A stretch of DNA of 64,000 nucleotides from Mycolicibacterium phocaicum (GTDB lineage Bacteria; Actinomycetota; Actinomycetes; Mycobacteriales; Mycobacteriaceae), in NCBI RefSeq assembly GCF_010731115.1, contig NZ_AP022616.1, forward strand, positions 868,001 to 932,000. The letters run 5' to 3'. Below the pieces are notes generated by a model. It did not search any database. It was not told the origin of the DNA and saw only the letters and a list, made by a program, of their open reading frames with translations. Below are positions 59,272 to 64,000 of the stretch, one piece after another. The stretch's first letter is position 1. Each line of letters starts with the position of its first letter. The position numbers and the translations under genes were made by a program.

Positions 59272-60459
59272 TCACCTCGAGTGTTGCCCGGCGGGCGGGT
59301 CGATTTCCGGGGTCTGCCGAGCCTCGAGCGGCTGCGTCTGCGGGGCGCCGTAACCCGGCTGCTGCACCGGCCGGCGGGCCTCGGCTTCGGCCTTCGCCAC
59401 CGCTTGCGCGATGGCCGGGTCGGTCTGAGTGGAGAACCAGTCGGCGACCTCGTCGGCGTCGTCGTCGGCCCCCGCGGGCGTCGGCTCGACGGGCGACGGC
59501 GTGTAACGGAACACCCCGTCCTCGCCCGGTGCCCCGAGCAGTTTGGTGAAACCCTGTAGCGCGGAACCGAAGTCGCTGGGCACCACCCACACCTTGTTGG
59601 CCTCGCCCTTGGCCATCTGCGGCAGTGTCTGCAGGTACTGGTAGGCCAGCAGCTCGGGCGTGGGGCGGCCGGCCTTGATGGCCGCGAACGTCTTCTCGAT
59701 GGCCTTGGCCTGCCCCTGGGCGTTCAGGTACTGGGCGGCGCGTTCACCCTGCGCCCGCAGGATGCGGGACTGCCGGTCCGCCTCGGCGGCCAGGATCGCC
59801 GCCTGCTTGGCGCCCTCGGCCGCCAGAATCTGCGACTGCTTCTGGCCCTCGGCCTGCTTGATCGACGCCTCCCGGGTGCCCTCGGCGGTCAGGATCATGG
59901 CGCGCTTCTCGCGGTCGGCGCGCATCTGCTTCTCCATCGAGTCCTGGATGGACGGCGGCGGATCGATGCTGCGCAGTTCGACGCGCGCGACGCGTAGGCC
60001 CCACCGGCCGGTGGCCTCGTCGAGCACGCCGCGCAGCTGGGCGTTGATCTGATCACGTGAGGTCAGCGTCTGCTCCAGCGTCATACCGCCGACGACGTTG
60101 CGCAGCGTCGTGGTGGTCAACTGCTCGACGCCGACGATGTAGTTGCTGATCTGGTACACCGCGGCCTGCGGGCTGGTCACCTGGAAGTAGACGACGGTGT
60201 CGATGTTTACCGTCAGGTTGTCCTCGGTGATCACCGGCTGCGGCGGGAACGACACCACCCGCTCACGCAGATCCACGCGGGCCCGGATCTTGTCGATGAA
60301 CGGCAGCAGCAGCGTCAGCTGCCCCGAGACGGTCTTGCTGTAGCGGCCCAGCCGCTCGATGACGGCCGCTTCCGCCTGCGGGATCAGCGCCACCGATTTG
60401 ACCACCACCACGATGGCAAACGCCACCAGGATCAGCAGAAGGACAAGTGCACCAGTCAA
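59272..60459 (-). CDS. SPFH/Band 7 (stomatin-like) membrane protein, Rv1488-like
   Basis: A 395-residue protein with one N-terminal transmembrane helix (LVLLLILVAFAIVVVVKSVA) followed by the SPFH domain (AAVIERLGRYSKTVSGQLTL, then VNIDTVVYFQVTSPQAAVY and IRSIDPPPSI-like region). A long charged coiled coil, about residues 190-260 (KQAEGQKQSQILAAEGAKQA), comes next, and the C-terminal tail is proline/glutamine-rich. Stomatin-like proteins oligomerise and scaffold membrane microdomains, often with an NfeD partner. The NfeD-like gene lies 18 bp upstream, which is the standard pairing. Confidence 0.93.
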   Translation of the reverse strand: MTGALVLLLILVAFAIVVVVKSVALIPQAEAAVIERLGRYSKTVSGQLTLLLPFIDKIRARVDLRERVVSFPPQPVITEDNLTVNIDTVVYFQVTSPQAAVYQISNYIVGVEQLTTTTLRNVVGGMTLEQTLTSRDQINAQLRGVLDEATGRWGLRVARVELRSIDPPPSIQDSMEKQMRADREKRAMILTAEGTREASIKQAEGQKQSQILAAEGAKQAAILAAEADRQSRILRAQGERAAQYLNAQGQAKAIEKTFAAIKAGRPTPELLAYQYLQTLPQMAKGEANKVWVVPSDFGSALQGFTKLLGAPGEDGVFRYTPSPVEPTPAGADDDADEVADWFSTQTDPAIAQAVAKAEAEARRPVQQPGYGAPQTQPLEARQTPEIDPPAGQHSR

Positions 60460-60477
60460 TTTCAGCTCCCCTTGCGT

Positions 60478-60909
60478 TCAGATGGCCCGGAAGACCACCG
60501 CGGTCGCGCCGTCGATCCGCATCACGGTGACGTGATCGCCGGGCTCGAAGACATCGTCGTCGGCCATCGGGCGCGCCGTCCAGATTTCGCCGTCGAGTTT
60601 TACCTGCCCTTCATGGCGGGTCACCCGTTCCAGCACCAGCGCCGACTTGCCTTCCAGGGCCTTCACCGGTTCGGGCAGGCCCGCAGCACCCAGCCGTTTG
60701 CGCAGCGCCGGCCGCACCAGGACCAGCAGCAGCACCGACACGATGAGGAAGGAGACGCCGTCGGCCCAGATGGGCCAGTCGGTGGCCCAGCTCAGACCTG
60801 CTGTCGCCAGGGCACCGCCGGACAGCATGAGCAGGAACATGTCACCGGTCAGCGCTTCGGCACCGGCAAGCCCGATCGCCACGATGAGCCACAGCAACGG
60901 CACCGGCAT
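60478..60909 (-). CDS. NfeD-like membrane protein, Rv1487-like
   Basis: A 143-residue short NfeD. Two to three transmembrane segments fill the first 75 residues (PLLWLIVAIGLAGAEALTGD, VSFLIVSVLLLVLVRPAL). They are followed by the C-terminal OB-fold NfeDC domain (EGQVKLDGEIWTARPMADDD, then GDHVTVMRIDGATAVV). Such proteins partner with SPFH proteins at membrane domains. It is the first gene of the NfeD-SPFH-DoxX-like unit and diverges from the Rv1486c-like gene. Confidence 0.92.
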   Translation of the reverse strand: MPVPLLWLIVAIGLAGAEALTGDMFLLMLSGGALATAGLSWATDWPIWADGVSFLIVSVLLLVLVRPALRKRLGAAGLPEPVKALEGKSALVLERVTRHEGQVKLDGEIWTARPMADDDVFEPGDHVTVMRIDGATAVVFRAI

Positions 60910-60968
60910 GCGACCAGAGTAGCGCCTTGCAGGCTTAATCGGCCGGAGCGTTTTACACTGCGTGCATC

Positions 60969-61805
60969 ATGTGGTGTCCAAGTGTTTCGCTGACGGTGTG
61001 GGCCAATGCCTGGCATGCCGGCCTGGCCGCACCCGACGATGTCCTCGATGCGCTATCGCCGTGGGCGCCAAGGCATTCCATCGCCGCGTACGACGCCGTG
61101 GCGGCCAGCCGCACGGGCCTGCCGTGGCCCGACCTGACCAACTACGGCGGCGTCACGTTGCTGCAGACGCTGCGGCACGCGGCCGGCGCCGCGCGCTCGG
61201 AGCCGGCACTGAACCTGGTACTGCCCGTACCCGGGGACGTCCGGGGCCTGACCCCGGGTACCCAGTTCCAGCAGGACGCCGTCGACGTGGGCGAAGCCGT
61301 CGTCGTCACCTCCAACTACGGCGAGGCCGTCGGGCTGGTCCCCGATTTCGAATACGAGGACGACACCGACGACGCCGAGGTCAAGGCCCTGTCGTGGACG
61401 GTGTATTCACTGCCCAGTGCGCCCGTGGCCGGGCACTTCGACCTCGGCGAAGAGGAGTACCGGCTGCGTGACGCGGTCCGGTCCGCGGCCGACGCCCTCG
61501 GCCGCCTGCGTGCCGAACCCGGTTCGGACATCGAGGATCCGCGCGAGATGGTCGAGCAGCTGCTCGAGGCCGGGCATCTGCACAAACTGCCCGACCACGC
61601 CCCCACTCGTGCGGTGCGGGTACTCGAGACCGCGGCCCACATCGACGCGATCATCACGGTCAGCGCCGGGTTGGCGCCCATCGGCCTGCAGAGTGCCTCG
61701 GAGATGCAGATCGCCACCGAGGCCATGCGGCCGCTGACCGACATCGTGCGGTCCGCCCGCCTGGCCGCCGTGACGGCGATCCTGCACTCCGCCTGGGAGC
61801 GCTAG
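60969..61805 (+). CDS. Conserved mycobacterial protein, Rv1486c-like
   Basis: A 278-residue protein without a signal peptide or membrane segment, acidic overall. No catalytic motif is recognised. The N-terminus is [20 protein letters not shown] and a central acidic stretch reads [13 protein letters not shown]. The position between the NfeD/SPFH genes and hemH matches Rv1486c. ATG 60969 is the only sensible start, and the coding frame has the strong third-position GC expected of a real gene. Confidence 0.85.
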   Translation: MWCPSVSLTVWANAWHAGLAAPDDVLDALSPWAPRHSIAAYDAVAASRTGLPWPDLTNYGGVTLLQTLRHAAGAARSEPALNLVLPVPGDVRGLTPGTQFQQDAVDVGEAVVVTSNYGEAVGLVPDFEYEDDTDDAEVKALSWTVYSLPSAPVAGHFDLGEEEYRLRDAVRSAADALGRLRAEPGSDIEDPREMVEQLLEAGHLHKLPDHAPTRAVRVLETAAHIDAIITVSAGLAPIGLQSASEMQIATEAMRPLTDIVRSARLAAVTAILHSAWER

Positions 61806-61987
61806 GCGTCCCCTACTGGCACCGGCCGTGGCCGCGGCGTGTCGCCGGAAATCATGTGCATCGACTGTGCGCCGTCGCTGAATTTGTTCGAGAACCGAAC
61901 AGCCACTGCGCACAATCAATTCGGCTCAAGTTGACCTACGCCGAGCGTGGGCCCTCGCACAGTTTCATGTCAGTTCGCGAGAGAAAC

Positions 61988-62989
61988 TCACGAGCCGGGA
62001 CACTGCGGCGAGCAGGGTGCGCCGTTGATGCTGCAGCCGTAACCGGGCACGGGATCGTCACCGTCTACCCGAGCCGGCTCGGCGCTCGTGCGCAACTCCT
62101 CGATCAGCGCTGCCGCCAGCTTCGCGTAACGCCGGTCGGCATTGGGAGTTGCGGTGCGCACCAACGTGATTCCGGCCTCGGCGGCCTGTTGGGCGAGCTC
62201 GTTGTCCAGGTCCCACACCACCTCGATGTGGTCGGCGACGAATCCGATGGGACATACCACGACAGCGCTGGCGCCCGCGTCCCCGAGCGCGGCGAGATGG
62301 TCGCCGACGTCCGGTTCCAGCCACGGCACCTGTGGCGGGCCGGACCGAGACTGCCACACCAGGTCGTAGTCGCCCACTCCGACGGCCTGAGCGACCAGAC
62401 GCGCCGCATACGCCACCTGCCGGCTGTACAGCCGCGGTCCGTACCGTTCGTCGGCGGCCAGCGGTATGGAGTGCGCCGTGAACACCAGGCGCGCGCCCGA
62501 AGGCGCGGCATGCAAGGCCTGCGAGACGAATTCGGCGTACATCTCGACGAAAAGCGGATGGTCGAAGTACTGCCTCACCTTCACCAGCTCCGGCGCCTGC
62601 GGTCCCGCCGCAGCCCTGCCGCGGGCGATGTCCTCGACATATTGCCGACAGCTCGAGTAGCCGCCCCACGCCGACGTGGTAAACACCGCTGCGCGGCGAA
62701 CTCCGTTGTCCCGCATGGCGATGACGGTGTCCTCGACGTACGGCTCCCAGTTGCGGTTGCCGAAATACACCGGCAGATCCGGCATCGCCGCCTCGAGCTC
62801 CGAGATCAACGCGCGGTTGATGCCGTTGATCGGCGACACGCCACCGAAATGCAGGTAGTGCTCGGCCACTTCGTCGAGCCGCGCCGGCGGGATGTTGCGT
62901 CCACGGGTGACGTTCTCGAGGAACGGGCGGACGTCCTCCGGACCCTCGGGTCCGCCGAACGACAACAGCAGCAGTGCGTCGAAATCCAC
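61988..62989 (-). CDS. hemH: Ferrochelatase / coproporphyrin ferrochelatase
   Basis: A 333-residue enzyme that inserts iron into a porphyrin in haem synthesis (in actinobacteria, into coproporphyrin III). Family landmarks are [20 protein letters not shown] at the N-terminus, [25 protein letters not shown] (with the conserved His near residue 180), and [20 protein letters not shown] with the conserved Glu. The C-terminal [13 protein letters not shown] cysteines may bind a 2Fe-2S cluster, as reported for mycobacterial ferrochelatases. GGAGGGG lies before ATG 62989. The order inhA-hemH is standard in mycobacteria, where hemH is also called hemZ. Confidence 0.96.
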   Translation of the reverse strand: MDFDALLLLSFGGPEGPEDVRPFLENVTRGRNIPPARLDEVAEHYLHFGGVSPINGINRALISELEAAMPDLPVYFGNRNWEPYVEDTVIAMRDNGVRRAAVFTTSAWGGYSSCRQYVEDIARGRAAAGPQAPELVKVRQYFDHPLFVEMYAEFVSQALHAAPSGARLVFTAHSIPLAADERYGPRLYSRQVAYAARLVAQAVGVGDYDLVWQSRSGPPQVPWLEPDVGDHLAALGDAGASAVVVCPIGFVADHIEVVWDLDNELAQQAAEAGITLVRTATPNADRRYAKLAAALIEELRTSAEPARVDGDDPVPGYGCSINGAPCSPQCPGS

Positions 62990-63011
62990 GGGTTTGTCCC
63001 CTCCTCAGACG

Positions 63012-63056
63012 CGAAACGGCGTCCCGGCAGTCGAAACCTGCTGGAACGCCGTTTCG
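63012..63056. repeat. 11-bp perfect inverted repeat between inhA and hemH
   Basis: CGAAACGGCGT at 63012-63022 pairs with ACGCCGTTTCG at 63046-63056, with a 23-base loop. It sits in the 84-bp gap between the inhA stop and the hemH start, on the shared transcript. No T-run follows on the minus strand, so partial termination, mRNA processing or stability control is more likely than a simple terminator. Confidence 0.7.
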
Positions 63057-63073
63057 GCGGAAAACAAATCGAA

Positions 63074-63883
63074 TCAGAGCAGCTGGGTGCTGGCGCCACC
63101 GTCGGCGTAGATGATCGAGCCGGTGGTCGCGGGCAGCCATTCGGACAGCAGCGCACACACGGTCTTGGCGACCGGCGTCGGGTCCTTCATGTTCCAGCCG
63201 ATCGGCGCGCGCTGATCCCAGCCCTCTTCGAGCAGCTGCATCTGCTGGCCGGCCTCGTCGCCCAGCGCGCCGCCGACGATGGCGCTCATGGCCAGGGTCC
63301 GGATGGGGCCTGCCGCAACGAGATTGGAGCGCACGCCGTACTTGCCGGCCTCGCGCGCGACGAACCGGTTGACCGACTCGAGCGCGCTCTTGGCGACCGT
63401 CATCCAGTTGTAGGCGGGCATGGCGCGGGTCGGGTCGAAGTCCATGCCGACGATGCCGCCGCCTTCGTTCATGATCGGCAGCAGCGCCTTGGCCAGCGCG
63501 GCGTACGAGTAGGCCGAGATGTGGATGCCCTTGGCGACGTCCTCGTAGGGCGCGTCGAAGAACGGGTTGATGCCCATGCCGCTCTGCGGCATGAAGCCGA
63601 TGGAGTGCACGACGCCGTCGAGCTTGTTGCCCGCGCCGATCACCTCGGTGACACGCTCACCGAGCGAGGCCAGGTGCTCCTCGTTCTGCACGTCGAGCTC
63701 CAGCAGCGGTGCCGGGTTGGGCAGCCGGTCGGCGATGCGCTGGATGAGCTTCATCCGGTCGAAGCCGGTGAGCACCAGCTCGGCGCCCTGCTCCTGGGCG
63801 ACCTTCGCGATGTGGAACGCGATGGACGAGTCGGTGATGATCCCGGTGACCAGGATCCGCTTGCCTTCGAGCAAACCTGCCAT
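63074..63883 (-). CDS. inhA: Enoyl-[ACP] reductase, isoniazid target
   Basis: A 269-residue NADH-dependent enoyl reductase of the FAS-II mycolic acid pathway. The N-terminal cofactor motif is [20 protein letters not shown]. The catalytic Tyr and Lys are in [20 protein letters not shown], matching Tyr158/Lys165 of M. tuberculosis InhA. The wild-type residues at the positions where common isoniazid/ethionamide resistance substitutions occur (Ile21 and Ser94, in GIITDSSI and VVHSIGFMP) are retained. ATG 63883 gives the standard length. fabG1 precedes it in the usual fabG1-inhA-hemH operon. Confidence 0.98.
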   Translation of the reverse strand: MAGLLEGKRILVTGIITDSSIAFHIAKVAQEQGAELVLTGFDRMKLIQRIADRLPNPAPLLELDVQNEEHLASLGERVTEVIGAGNKLDGVVHSIGFMPQSGMGINPFFDAPYEDVAKGIHISAYSYAALAKALLPIMNEGGGIVGMDFDPTRAMPAYNWMTVAKSALESVNRFVAREAGKYGVRSNLVAAGPIRTLAMSAIVGGALGDEAGQQMQLLEEGWDQRAPIGWNMKDPTPVAKTVCALLSEWLPATTGSIIYADGGASTQLL

Positions 63884-63933
63884 TGTGGTGACTCCTTTTA
63901 AACGAAAGTTCGGGTAAGCCAAAGAGTTTCGGG

Positions 63934-64000
63934 TCAGTGACCCATGCCCATGCCGCCATCGACCGGGATGACCGCACCGGCGATGTAGCCGGCGTCCTCG
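63934..64000 (-). CDS. fabG1: 3' end of 3-oxoacyl-[ACP] reductase (MabA), partial
   Basis: The last ~21 codons of a minus-strand gene run off the right edge of the window. They read [21 protein letters not shown] and stop at TGA (63934-63936), which is the C-terminus of mycobacterial MabA/FabG1, the FAS-II ketoacyl reductase that precedes inhA. The frame and the 50-bp spacing to inhA fit the fabG1-inhA operon. Confidence 0.92.
   Translation of the reverse strand, partial: EDAGYIAGAVIPVDGGMGMGH

Overview
The window is a high-GC actinobacterial chromosome segment and is almost certainly from a mycobacterium, probably a rapidly growing non-tuberculous species. Both flanks follow the gene order that I recall for Mycobacterium tuberculosis Rv1483-Rv1547. 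At the right end (60.9-64 kb and back to 50.7 kb) are fabG1 (3' end only), inhA, hemH, the Rv1486c-like gene, an NfeD/SPFH pair, a DedA-like gene, mutA-mutB-meaB and lipL. At the left end (0.3-17.7 kb) are dnaE1, a RluD-type pseudouridine synthase, lspA, ansA, dinX and ileS. The ileS gene is preceded by a translational-type T-box leader. Genus-level placement rests on protein-level recognition and synteny only; no database search was possible.

Between these conserved flanks lies an accessory glycolipid locus (about 19.7-50.2 kb). It resembles the mycobacterial lipooligosaccharide (LOS) locus around pks5/papA4/fadD24. It holds a fatty-acyl-AMP ligase (19.8 kb), a three-gene ABC exporter with overlapping stop/start codons (21.9-24.4 kb), several GT2-type glycosyltransferases, a polytopic membrane protein, an MmpL transporter, a UGT-like glycosyltransferase, two tandem HxxxDG acyltransferases, a PapA-type acyltransferase and a 2,095-residue Mas-like iterative polyketide synthase. 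The expected division of labour (inference from the families) is as follows. The ligase activates a starter fatty acid, the PKS extends it with methylmalonyl-CoA, the Pap-type enzymes esterify the chain to a sugar core, the glycosyltransferases lengthen the glycan, and MmpL and/or the ABC system export the product. The neighbouring mutAB-meaB operon makes or consumes methylmalonyl-CoA.

The sugar-assembly part of this locus (25.8-33.4 kb) is badly damaged. Two almost identical IS3-family elements (1,336 and 1,337 bp), each with its own 3-bp target duplication, sit inside two different glycosyltransferase genes. Removing each element together with one target copy restores an open frame exactly. 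Between them, an intact IS21-family element (about 2.4 kb) has an IS701-like transposase remnant on one side and the 3' end of an rmlD-like dTDP-rhamnose biosynthesis gene on the other, which implies a deletion. A 26-bp tandem duplication adds a further frameshift at the end of the first interrupted glycosyltransferase. The lipid-making and export genes still look intact. I therefore infer a strain that may make the acyl part of a LOS-like glycolipid but has lost, or is losing, distal glycan synthesis.

Other points of note are a 76-codon scar of an internally deleted acyl-CoA synthetase (FadD11-like) at 3.1-3.3 kb, a perfect 14-bp palindrome between divergent genes at 18.36 kb, and a hairpin between inhA and hemH.
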